Origin: an uncultured Eubacteriales bacterium
Lineage (GTDB): Bacteria; Bacillota; Clostridia; UMGS1883
Direction: 5' to 3'
Assembly (NCBI GenBank): GCA_905195005.1
Contig: CAJJUC010000164.1
Location: 1-5,096 of the forward strand
DNA: 5,096 bases
Below, piece after piece: positions 1 through 5,096 of this stretch (its first letter is position 1; each line of letters starts with the position of its first letter). Under the pieces are notes generated by a model. It was given only the letters and a program-made list of their open reading frames with translations. It searched no databases and was not told the origin of the DNA. The translations under genes were made by a program, and so were the position numbers.

Positions 1-472
1 GGCAGAACAATCTCTCTGCTTCCTCAATATTATGGTATACCTTCCATTCCCCGACAAGCAGACAATCCTTTCCGCGATGATTGATAAAGCAATATATATC
101 ATGCAGCGGATATCCGAGGAAAACTCCGATTTCATGCGGAAACTTATCATTTCCGAGCCTTGTTTTCAGTATTGCAAGGCACGCTTCAAGCTGACCCGTT
201 TTCGGATAACCGTATCTTGAAAGAAATGCTCTGCTTCCGTGCAGGAAAAGATGTTTTTCAAGAATCGTTCTGCGGTATGCAATTACCAGCACGCGCTCCG
301 CGCACTCGCACAGAATTTCAATGTAAATATCATTGGGATTCAGCTCATTGTTCAATCGGCAAAGCTCCTTGTGCAAATCGGGAAATTTCAATTTATTCAA
401 TGATACAAGATTCGACGGTTTTATTCCCGCAAACGCGGGCGCGCAGTAATACGCCAATAACGCCTCCAGCAT
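1..472 (-). CDS. DUF3793 family protein, 3' end beyond window
   Basis: The minus-strand frame opens with ATG at 472 and stays open to the left edge, giving about 157 residues without a stop. An AAGGAG site (complement of 479-484) lies 6 nt before the ATG, which fixes the start. The protein begins MLEALLAYYCAPAFAGIKPS and carries RYGYP (residues 86-90), FPHEIGVFLGYP (111-122) and GEWKVY (141-146). I recognise this pattern as DUF3793, a small soluble clostridial family of unknown function, usually about 190-200 residues, so perhaps 30-40 residues are missing to the left. There is no signal peptide or membrane segment. Cysteines occur at 10, 54 and 56 and near the visible end, but no known catalytic motif is evident. 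The gene stands alone at its 5' side behind its own promoter and two operators. From memory, DUF3793 genes often lie near ferrous-iron transport and flavodoxin genes in Clostridia; that link is inference here. Family call is confident, function unknown. Confidence 0.88.
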   Translation of the reverse strand, partial: MLEALLAYYCAPAFAGIKPSNLVSLNKLKFPDLHKELCRLNNELNPNDIYIEILCECAERVLVIAYRRTILEKHLFLHGSRAFLSRYGYPKTGQLEACLAILKTRLGNDKFPHEIGVFLGYPLHDIYCFINHRGKDCLLVGEWKVYHNIEEAERLFC

Positions 473-487
473 ATTAAACTCCTTTTT

Positions 488-505
488 GGTTAGTTAAAAC
501 TAACC
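488..505. promoter_or_regulatory. Operator palindrome, promoter-distal copy
   Basis: This is a perfect inverted repeat GGTTAGTT-AA-AACTAACC with 8-nt arms and a 2-nt centre. It lies in the predicted 5' leader of the DUF3793 gene, only 3 nt upstream of its ribosome binding site. The same sequence recurs 57 bp away at 545-562, so it is very likely a binding site for a dimeric repressor. The GGTTAG/CTAACC half-sites match those of the DtxR/IdeR iron box (consensus TTAGGTTAGSCTAACCTAA), although here 6 nt rather than 1 nt separate them. In RNA it could also form a short hairpin beside the ribosome binding site. The regulator's identity is inference. Confidence 0.78.
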
Positions 506-544
506 AATTCTCAAAAATATATGCCTGTATTTCGGCAAGGATTA

Positions 545-562
545 GGTTAGTTTCAACTAACC
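545..562. promoter_or_regulatory. Operator palindrome at the DUF3793 transcription start
   Basis: This is a perfect inverted repeat GGTTAGTT-TC-AACTAACC. Its arms are identical to those of the copy at 488-505 and only the central 2 nt differ. It begins 8 nt downstream of the minus-strand -10 box (570-575), so it borders or covers the expected transcription start near 563. That is the classical position for a repressor that blocks initiation. The centre-to-centre distance to the other copy is 57 bp, about 5.4 helical turns, so simple same-face looping is not obvious. On the plus strand the left arm is preceded by TTA, giving TTAGGTTAG at 542-550, the full half-site of an IdeR-type iron box. 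Confidence 0.82.
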
Positions 563-569
563 TGTAATA

Positions 570-598
570 AGAATAGCATATTATTTTTCCGTTGTCAA
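570..598 (-). promoter_or_regulatory. Sigma-A-type promoter of the DUF3793 gene
   Basis: Reading the minus strand, a perfect -35 hexamer TTGACA (593-598) is followed by a 17-nt spacer and the -10 hexamer TATTCT (570-575, 4 of 6 consensus bases). A TGC directly before the -10 makes it an extended -10. The predicted start lies near 563, next to the operator at 545-562, leaving a leader of about 90 nt before the ATG at 472. A strong promoter with an operator at its start fits a gene that is normally repressed and strongly induced. Confidence 0.75.
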
Positions 599-649
599 TA
601 GTTATCGGCAAACTTTTCGCAAAACGATTTTCATTTAATAAAAATTTTA

Positions 650-678
650 TTGCTTTCATCGTTTGCATATGGTATATT
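650..678 (+). promoter_or_regulatory. Promoter of the NfeD-SPFH operon
   Basis: A -35-like TTGCTT (650-655) is separated by 17 nt from TATATT (673-678), which is preceded by TGG, giving an extended -10. The expected start is near 685, very close to the ribosome binding site AAGGAGGT at 688-695, so the leader is short. Overlapping A+T-rich hexamers (TATTAT, TATAAA) make the exact -10 uncertain. The site is about 90 bp from the nearest GGTTAG palindrome, so that operator probably does not control this operon directly. Confidence 0.6.
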
Positions 679-702
679 ATAAAATATAAGGAGGTGCTTT
701 TC

Positions 703-1134
703 ATGGCTCTTATATGGACGCTTGCCGTAATCGGCTTTGGCATTGCCGAGGCGCTCACAGTTCAGCTTATAAGCATTTGGCTTGCCGGAGGCGCGTTTGC
801 AGCGCTCATTGCCGCGCTTGCCGGCGCGCCGCAAAGGTGGCAGCTGTGGATTTTTCTTTCGGTAAGCGCAGTGCTGCTTGTGTGTACATATCCGATCGTA
901 AAGCGTTTTCGCAGCAGAAAAAGCGTTCCCACGAATAAGGACGCGCTTATCGGCGAAAAAGCAATTATCACCGAGGATATTGACAACATTGCGGAAAAGG
1001 GCGCGCTTAAGCTGCACGGAATCGAATGGTCGGCACGGAGCGAGAACGGAAGCGCAATAAAAAAAGGCGCTGTTGTAAGAATTTGCAGCGTTTCGGGAGT
1101 TAAACTTTTTGTTGAGGAAATTAAGGAGGATTAA
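703..1134 (+). CDS. NfeD family membrane protein (short form)
   Basis: This 143-residue protein starts at ATG 703, 8 nt after an AAGGAGG site (688-694). The frame is open upstream to 592, but no ribosome binding site supports the longer start. Three hydrophobic segments lie at about 2-20, 22-42 and 47-65, followed by a basic stretch (KRFRSRK, 67-73). A soluble C-terminal domain (about 80-140) has the NfeD OB-fold pattern: L-I-G at 82-84, GALKLHGIEWSA (100-111), then KKGAVVRICSVSGVKLFVEE. It matches the short NfeD form (E. coli YbbJ-like) without the ClpP-like serine protease domain of long NfeD proteins. The family partners SPFH/band-7 proteins in the membrane, probably in membrane-domain organisation or quality control. 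The next gene is such a partner, starting 3 nt after this stop, with its ribosome binding site inside the last codons here, so the two are one operon. Confidence 0.9.
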   Translation: MALIWTLAVIGFGIAEALTVQLISIWLAGGAFAALIAALAGAPQRWQLWIFLSVSAVLLVCTYPIVKRFRSRKSVPTNKDALIGEKAIITEDIDNIAEKGALKLHGIEWSARSENGSAIKKGAVVRICSVSGVKLFVEEIKED

Positions 1135-1137
1135 ATT

Positions 1138-2016
1138 ATGCCGTTTGTATTTTTTTTGTTTGTAATTATTCTGATCGGTGTTATCGCAAATATCAAAATT
1201 GTTCCGCAGGCGCACGCGTTTATTATTGAGCGGCTCGGCGGCTACAGTGAAACATGGAATGTCGGTCTGCACATTAAAATCCCGTTTATCGACAGGATTG
1301 CCAAAAAGGTTAATCTTAAAGAACAGGTTGTTGATTTTCCGCCGCAGCCCGTTATCACCAAGGATAACGTCACCATGCAGATCGACACCGTTATCTACTT
1401 CCAGATAACCGATCCCAAGCTTTACACATACGGCATTGAGCACCCCATGGTCGCTATCGAGAACCTGTCGGCAACCACGCTGCGTAACATAATCGGCGAT
1501 CTTGACCTTGACAGCACGCTGACATCACGCGATACTGTAAACGTTAAAATGCGCGCCATTCTTGACGAGGCAACAGACCCCTGGGGCATAAAAATCAACC
1601 GTGTTGAGCTGAAAAACATTATTCCGCCCAGAGAAATTCAGAATGCAATGGAAAAGCAGATGAAAGCGGAACGCGAGCGCCGCGAGTCAATTCTCCGTGC
1701 AGAGGGCGAAAAGAAATCCGCAATTCTTCTTGCAGAGGGTGAAAAGGAGTCCGCAATTCTGCGCGCCGAAGCTAAGAAACAGACCGCCATCAAGGAAGCC
1801 GAGGGTCAGGCGGAAGCAATTCTGAAGGTGCAGACGGCTTATGCCGAGGGTATCCGTCAGATAAACGAAGCCGCACCCACGCAGCAGTACCTCACAATTA
1901 AGGCGCTTGAAAGCTTTGAAAAGGCTGCCGACGGTCAGGCAACAAAAATCATCATTCCGTCTGAAATTCAGTCGATTGCCGGACTTGCGGCATCGGCAAA
2001 GGAAATTTTTAAATAA
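1138..2016 (+). CDS. SPFH/band-7 (stomatin/prohibitin-like) protein, QmcA-like
   Basis: This 292-residue protein has an N-terminal membrane anchor (about 3-19), an SPFH domain (about 20-180) and an Ala/Glu/Lys-rich coiled coil (about 175-250). Family motifs include KIVPQ (20-24), ERLGGY (31-36), the GLHIKIPFIDRI segment (43-54), VITKDNVTMQID (72-83), DEATDPWGIKINRVELKNI (143-161) and PP-EI-NAM-KQMKAERERR (163-182). It resembles E. coli QmcA (about 305 residues) nearly throughout, including the IL-AEGEK coil. SPFH proteins form large ring- or cage-like membrane assemblies that organise lipid domains and in several systems restrain FtsH-type proteases; its exact role here is unproven. The AAGGAGG site (1123-1129) overlaps the end of the NfeD gene and sits 8 nt before ATG 1138, suggesting translational coupling. 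The gene is last in its operon and is followed by hairpins. No disruption is seen. Confidence 0.93.
   Translation: MPFVFFLFVIILIGVIANIKIVPQAHAFIIERLGGYSETWNVGLHIKIPFIDRIAKKVNLKEQVVDFPPQPVITKDNVTMQIDTVIYFQITDPKLYTYGIEHPMVAIENLSATTLRNIIGDLDLDSTLTSRDTVNVKMRAILDEATDPWGIKINRVELKNIIPPREIQNAMEKQMKAERERRESILRAEGEKKSAILLAEGEKESAILRAEAKKQTAIKEAEGQAEAILKVQTAYAEGIRQINEAAPTQQYLTIKALESFEKAADGQATKIIIPSEIQSIAGLAASAKEIFK
1684..1815 (+). repeat. Four tandem 11-residue (33-nt) coiled-coil repeats in the SPFH gene
   Basis: Residues 183-226 of the SPFH protein read as four successive 11-residue units: ESILRAEGEKK, SAILLAEGEKE, SAILRAEAKKQ and TAIKEAEGQAE. The first three are similar at DNA level (TC-GCAATTCT-CG-GC-GA pattern). 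An 11-residue (hendecad) period is known for coiled coils in band-7 and vault-like proteins, where it gives a nearly straight or slightly right-handed bundle. The regularity suggests growth by internal 33-bp duplication. Confidence 0.75.
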
Positions 2017-2048
2017 GACCCGGAGCTTTAGAAAAGCTGACATAACGA

Positions 2049-2082
2049 AAGAGACTTCATGTTCCTGTACGCTCAGTCTCTT
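2049..2082 (+). terminator. Possible first terminator hairpin of the NfeD-SPFH operon
   Basis: AAGAGACT (2049-2056) pairs perfectly with AGTCTCTT (2075-2082) across an 18-nt loop. The hairpin starts 33 nt after the SPFH stop codon and is followed by ATAAAAATTTT, a poor but U-containing tail. The loop is long for an intrinsic terminator, so alone it would be weak. It lies 2 nt before the much stronger inverted repeat at 2085-2145 and may act with it. Confidence 0.35.
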
Positions 2083-2084
2083 AT

Positions 2085-2145
2085 AAAAATTTTAGCCGAT
2101 ATAAGGTTTGAGAAATTTTCAAACCTTATATCGGCTAAAATTTTT
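2085..2145. terminator. Bidirectional intrinsic terminator, perfect 27-bp inverted repeat
   Basis: The 27-nt arm at 2085-2111 is exactly complementary to the arm at 2119-2145, with a 7-nt loop (GAAATTT) between them. The core of the stem runs AGCCGATATAAGGTTTGA. The outer ends are AAAAATTTT on the left and AAAATTTTT on the right, so a U-tract follows the stem whichever strand is transcribed. It lies between the convergent SPFH gene (stop at 2016) and secreted-protein gene (stop at 2165), the expected place for a shared terminator. Confidence 0.88.
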
Positions 2146-2164
2146 GTTTAATATATTTAAAGAA

Positions 2165-4360
2165 TCAGCCCACGGCCTCATCCGGATCATCATATGCGGT
2201 TCTCGCGGGAATGACCCAAATCATCTGAGTTTTTTCTTCCCATTCAACGCGGCAATCCAACGCGTCTGTTATATCACGAAGCTTAAAATAATTGTTTCCT
2301 TCGATATTATAGCAGGTTGCCTTAATCGGAACTCCGTCAAGCGTTAAAAATGCAGATGATGAAAAAGCTGTTCTTTCGGCACCGTCACCCGGCGTTAATT
2401 CACCGCCGACCGATGTATAATCGTAAAAACTCAGCATATCGATAGAATTTGTTGCACCGTCATACTTAACGTCAAAGGTTTTAATGGTTCCGTCAAGGAT
2501 TTTTGCAATATCTCTGAGCTTAAAGTAGTTGTTACCATCGATGTTATATGCGACGGTGTTATATTTTAGGCCGTCCAGGCAAACAGTCTGCGTTTTGGCA
2601 ACGGAATTTTTGCTGAATCCGTTTCCGGGATAATAAGTAAATGTATCCTGCATATCATCCTCGTGAACCAGGTAGCGAATCTCCCCGTTATAGTAAATAG
2701 TATAGATTTTTCCTGTTATAATCCACGGTTCTATATCGGCAGGATCTACTTCGGGAATATCCCTCATATCCGCGTCGCGGTCAAACGAAAATTCTTCAAT
2801 GCCATATACATTTACCCATTCTCTGTCGTGTATTTTATTGATTTCACCGTTGTTTGAAAGAATCCAGTTACTGTACTCTGACATCTTATTCTCATCAACG
2901 TTGATATATCCGTAACGGTAATTTTTGAGCTTTGCAAGTCCTTCGGCAGAATAGGTCATCGCGCCCCATTCACCCCAGGGAGTGTCCACGGACAAAACGC
3001 CGATAGGAGCGCCGAGCGCTGCCGTGTCCGCTGCGGACAGAGTTTTCGTTAACTCATCGAGATTGCTTGTCGGAATGTAACATTCCTTTGAGTTAAACCA
3101 AATTTTCGAATTTGTTCCGTCATAGTTCAACCCGATAACATCGATTGCCGCACCTTTTTTAACCGAACCGACAATCGAAGAACCGTCGGAAATATTGCAG
3201 TCAACGGCTGCTATTGCTTTGTACTGAGTTGACGGTTTTGCAGTGTTTGCGCGCTGAACATTCACATACTTTGCGTCAACATAATAAAGACCTTTCTTAT
3301 AATAAATCTTATAATGACCGTTCTGCGGAGCGGCATTTACAATCTGAAGCGACTGATTGATTTTAAAGACGCCTGATTTTATATAATCCGTATCATCGGG
3401 AGTGGTCTTAACCAGCAAAAGACCTGTTGCCCTGCCTACCGCTTCAATGCTCGGAGGCGTTGACACCTGATTATTAATATCCAAAATATAGCAGTTTTTT
3501 CTCGGCAGGAAATATACGCCCGGCTTCCAGCTTGTGAAAGCAGTACCGTCTTTCTCGCCGCACTGCCTGATCATGCCTCGCGATTCGTCAACGCCGCCCT
3601 CGCTCCACACGGCAACCCAATCCTCGTTATATGCAACAACCTCAAATTCACTCGATGTTGCAACATAAAACGCTGTGTTAGCGTATGCATCCGTTCTGGT
3701 CCATTCTGCAAACGGCGGATCATATCCTATTACCTTGAGCTCATCAAGCCTTCTGATATGATAGTTCATCGGCGGGTTTCCGGGATAGAACGATGCTTTT
3801 ACCGTACCGTATTTTCCCTCATCGCCAATATGTACAATTGCCATTCCCACAAGCGGCAGCGATGCGGGGCGGTCGTGTCTTACCCATTCTTTCGGCACCT
3901 TAGCATAAAAATTTCTTTCTTTACCCTCGGTTGTTTTGCTTCCGCCATAAATGTAGTCGGAAAGAAACGTCATCTCTATTGCGTGCTGATACTTTTCGGT
4001 ATCGGAAGCCGCCCATTGCTTGTTCAGTTCCTTTTCGGCACTCTCGGCAGCTTCAAGTATCGGTGTTGTTTCTCGAGCCGTTGTATAAGCAAGGATATAT
4101 CCGACCGAACCGTCCGAAAGCTGAATTTTGTGAAATTTTCTGTTGTCCTCCCCAATCACATAAGGCTCCAGAACCGTCACTCTGGTTCCTTTGCTGACAA
4201 CGCTCTTGCCCCCTGAATATGTGGGTTTTTCCGTAACGCTTACAGTGCCGCCGTATATAACATAGGCGGTATCGCCCGCCTTCAGCTCGGCTGCGGCAAG
4301 CGCAGCAGTACAAAGCAGCATAAAGGTGCAAAGCGCTGCTGTTAAAATTTTCTTCAACAC
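2165..4360 (-). CDS. Secreted protein of unknown function, SH3-like segments and C-terminal amine-oxidase-N-like repeats
   Basis: This 731-residue protein starts at GTG 4360, 7 nt after a GGAGG site (complement of 4368-4372); no better-placed ATG exists. Residues 1-24 form a Sec signal peptide (KK, hydrophobic core, ALAAAE), with no lipobox, so the product is exported. About 27-95 looks like a bacterial SH3-type domain, and weaker SH3-like segments occur at about 328-369 and 380-432. About 120-300 is Trp/Tyr-rich (RNFYAKVPKEWV, ASFYPGNPPMNYHIRR, NEDWVAVWSEGG) and I do not recognise it. About 590-731 holds two copies of LDG-x7-YNI(D/E)GNNYFKLRDI, 79 residues apart, a pattern seen in copper amine oxidase N-terminal-like 'stalk' domains of clostridial exoproteins. 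No enzymatic motif, LPXTG sorting signal or SLH domain was found. A cell-surface or wall-associated role is inference. The gene has its own promoter, an AraC-type regulator gene lies upstream, and it ends at the bidirectional terminator. Confidence 0.88.
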   Translation of the reverse strand: MLKKILTAALCTFMLLCTAALAAAELKAGDTAYVIYGGTVSVTEKPTYSGGKSVVSKGTRVTVLEPYVIGEDNRKFHKIQLSDGSVGYILAYTTARETTPILEAAESAEKELNKQWAASDTEKYQHAIEMTFLSDYIYGGSKTTEGKERNFYAKVPKEWVRHDRPASLPLVGMAIVHIGDEGKYGTVKASFYPGNPPMNYHIRRLDELKVIGYDPPFAEWTRTDAYANTAFYVATSSEFEVVAYNEDWVAVWSEGGVDESRGMIRQCGEKDGTAFTSWKPGVYFLPRKNCYILDINNQVSTPPSIEAVGRATGLLLVKTTPDDTDYIKSGVFKINQSLQIVNAAPQNGHYKIYYKKGLYYVDAKYVNVQRANTAKPSTQYKAIAAVDCNISDGSSIVGSVKKGAAIDVIGLNYDGTNSKIWFNSKECYIPTSNLDELTKTLSAADTAALGAPIGVLSVDTPWGEWGAMTYSAEGLAKLKNYRYGYINVDENKMSEYSNWILSNNGEINKIHDREWVNVYGIEEFSFDRDADMRDIPEVDPADIEPWIITGKIYTIYYNGEIRYLVHEDDMQDTFTYYPGNGFSKNSVAKTQTVCLDGLKYNTVAYNIDGNNYFKLRDIAKILDGTIKTFDVKYDGATNSIDMLSFYDYTSVGGELTPGDGAERTAFSSSAFLTLDGVPIKATCYNIEGNNYFKLRDITDALDCRVEWEEKTQMIWVIPARTAYDDPDEAVG
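2258..2548 (-). repeat. Two 'YNI(D/E)GNNYFKLRDI' repeat motifs in the secreted protein
   Basis: Residues 605-622 (2495-2548) read YNIDGNNYFKLRDIAKIL and residues 684-701 (2258-2311) read YNIEGNNYFKLRDITDAL. In both copies an LDG lies exactly 10 residues before the tyrosine. The period is 79 residues. The codons differ at many third positions, so this is an old domain duplication, not a recent one. Such motifs are typical of amine-oxidase-N-like modules, which often come in tandem on clostridial surface proteins. Confidence 0.8.
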
Positions 4361-4416
4361 AATAATTCCTCCTTTTGTTTTTTGCGTTGATTTATTTGAA
4401 TCTGCATATTGTAATA

Positions 4417-4445
4417 ATTATATACCATATCGATTTAATATGCAA
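4417..4445 (-). promoter_or_regulatory. Promoter of the secreted-protein gene
   Basis: On the minus strand a perfect -10 TATAAT (4417-4422) lies 17 nt after TTGCAT (4440-4445), a weak -35 with only TTG matching consensus. The expected start is near 4410, leaving a leader of about 50 nt before the GTG at 4360. A strong -10 with a poor -35 is typical of promoters that need an activator. The rest of the 4361-4567 gap shows no convincing terminator for the upstream AraC-type gene, so some read-through is possible. Confidence 0.6.
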
Positions 4446-4567
4446 GTGGCGGACGGAAAAATTATGCTGAAATCGGGAAAAAGGTCAGAAATAAAGCATA
4501 TGCGTTAATATCGGGGAAAGTCAAAACATATCGTTATCACTCTCTATGCAGATGTGTCAGTATCCGC

Positions 4568-5096
4568 TTAACCTCTGTTTGCATATTCCGTGGGCCACAT
4601 ACCGGTCTCTTTCTTAAACATTTTCGAAAAATAGTATGAATCCTTGACCCCGACAAGCGGAGCAAGTTCCCTTATCTTCATGTCAGGCTGTTCACGCAGA
4701 TATCTTTTCGCAATCTCCATGCGGTAATGCGTCAGAAATTCGTTCGGCGACACACCCTTTTGACGCTTGAAAATGCGGCTGATGTAGCTCTGAACAAAAT
4801 TGAACCGCAGGGCAAGAGTTTCACTGGTAATGCTTTGGCGATAGTTCATTATCAGATACGCCTCAACCTCGTTTGCGAGCTTTTCGTACCTATCCTCATT
4901 CTTTCTGTCATCGCGCAGAGTAAGCAGAATGGATGTAATATCATCTGTAAGCTCATCATATGACAGAAAGCCCGCAAGAGAGTTTACGAACTCATGCTTT
5001 ACGCTGATGTTGCGCCGCTGAACATCAGCCGGATTTTTGAGCACATATGTGTCAAGAATGACATTAAGCATATCATTAATTTCTTCCTGCGTAGAG
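4568..5096 (-). CDS. AraC/XylS-type (YesN-like) transcriptional regulator, 5' end beyond window
   Basis: The frame is open from the right edge to TAA at 4568-4570, giving about 175 residues. An in-frame ATG at 5071 exists, but the frame stays open before it (encoding STQEEIND) and no good ribosome binding site precedes it, so the gene most likely starts outside the window. The last 100 or so residues are a clear AraC-type double helix-turn-helix. The first helix-turn-helix is around SITSETLALRFNFVQSYISRIFKR (about 4834-4763). The second is within KIRELAPLVGVKDSYYFSKMFKK, followed by the signature ending TGMWPTEY (4604-4581). The preceding helical part (VEAYLIMNY) matches the linker before the DNA-binding domain in YesN-type response regulators, which carry an N-terminal receiver domain, but that part is not visible. 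It is probably a DNA-binding activator. It lies 207 bp upstream of the secreted-protein gene on the same strand, so it may regulate that gene; this is inference. Confidence 0.9.
   Translation of the reverse strand, partial: STQEEINDMLNVILDTYVLKNPADVQRRNISVKHEFVNSLAGFLSYDELTDDITSILLTLRDDRKNEDRYEKLANEVEAYLIMNYRQSITSETLALRFNFVQSYISRIFKRQKGVSPNEFLTHYRMEIAKRYLREQPDMKIRELAPLVGVKDSYYFSKMFKKETGMWPTEYANRG

Noticed and set aside
240..262. An apparent frameshift in the DUF3793 gene near the oligo-A/oligo-T runs.
   Set aside because: It came from miscounting a run of four A (246-249). On recounting, the frame is continuous from 472 to the left edge and all family motifs lie in one frame.
160..477. A 105-codon plus-strand open frame opposite the DUF3793 gene.
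   Set aside because: The opposite strand carries clear family motifs, a promoter and a ribosome binding site. The plus-strand product is unlike any known protein and lacks a ribosome binding site.
619..666. An imperfect inverted repeat GCAAAACGAT ... ATCGTTTGC around the NfeD promoter.
   Set aside because: The arms differ by one base in length, are 29 nt apart and occur in A/T-rich DNA; chance similarity is likely and no second copy supports an operator.
631..1443. A long minus-strand open frame of 270 codons antisense to the NfeD and SPFH genes.
   Set aside because: The translation is a composition-biased shadow (Asn/Lys/Arg/Cys-rich) without domains or a suitable start, and the plus strand is well supported by homology.
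2024..2038. A small hairpin AGCTTT-AGA-AAAGCT just after the SPFH stop.
   Set aside because: It has a 6-bp A/T-rich stem with a 3-nt loop and no U-tract, so it is too weak to call beside the strong terminator downstream.
3758..4216. Plus-strand open frames inside the secreted-protein gene (up to 152 codons).
   Set aside because: They are antisense to a gene with a signal peptide, promoter and repeats. Their products are Cys/Phe/Arg-rich shadows with no supporting start signal.
663..4439. An 11-bp match (ATATGGTATAT) shared by the NfeD and secreted-protein promoters.
   Set aside because: The match covers mainly the extended -10 elements, which are expected to look alike, so it is not evidence of a shared regulator.
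4496..4503. An 8-bp palindrome GCATATGC in the gap upstream of the secreted-protein gene.
   Set aside because: It is short, single-copy and too far from the promoter to argue for a regulatory site.

Overview
The window looks like chromosomal DNA of a low-to-mid GC, strict-anaerobe Firmicute of class Clostridia, probably an Oscillospiraceae/Lachnospiraceae-type gut organism. The evidence is strong AAGGAGG-type ribosome binding sites before the well-placed starts, sigma-A-like promoters with 17-nt spacers, a DUF3793 gene (a family I know almost only from Clostridia), a YesN/AraC-type regulator, and a secreted protein ending in 'NNYFKLRDI' copper-amine-oxidase-N-like repeats common in clostridial exoproteins. 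This placement is inference from gene content; no marker gene is present.

Layout, left to right. (1) 1-472, minus strand: a DUF3793-family gene whose 3' end runs off the left edge. (2) 473-702: divergent intergenic region. It holds two near-identical 18-bp palindromes of the form GGTTAGTT-N2-AACTAACC. One abuts the predicted transcription start of the DUF3793 gene and the other sits just upstream of its ribosome binding site. A good minus-strand promoter (570-598) and an independent plus-strand promoter (650-678) flank the middle. (3) 703-2016, plus strand: a two-gene operon of a short NfeD membrane protein and a QmcA-like SPFH/band-7 protein, separated by 3 nt. (4) 2017-2164: convergent intergenic region with one modest hairpin and a perfect 27-bp inverted repeat that can terminate transcription from both sides. 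(5) 2165-4360, minus strand: a 731-residue secreted protein of unknown function with SH3-like segments and two C-terminal repeats. (6) 4361-4567: intergenic, with a consensus -10 promoter for the secreted protein. (7) 4568-5096, minus strand: the C-terminal part of an AraC/XylS-type regulator, entering from the right edge.

The NfeD and SPFH proteins are expected to act together at the membrane, as in the E. coli YbbJ-QmcA pair. The DUF3793 gene appears to be under tight operator control, plausibly metal (iron) responsive. The AraC-type regulator lies directly upstream of the secreted protein on the same strand and could control it, but nothing in the sequence proves that. No mobile element, CRISPR array, tRNA or rRNA was seen. 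The least-explained items are the paired operators with the DUF3793 gene and the unrecognised central region of the secreted protein.
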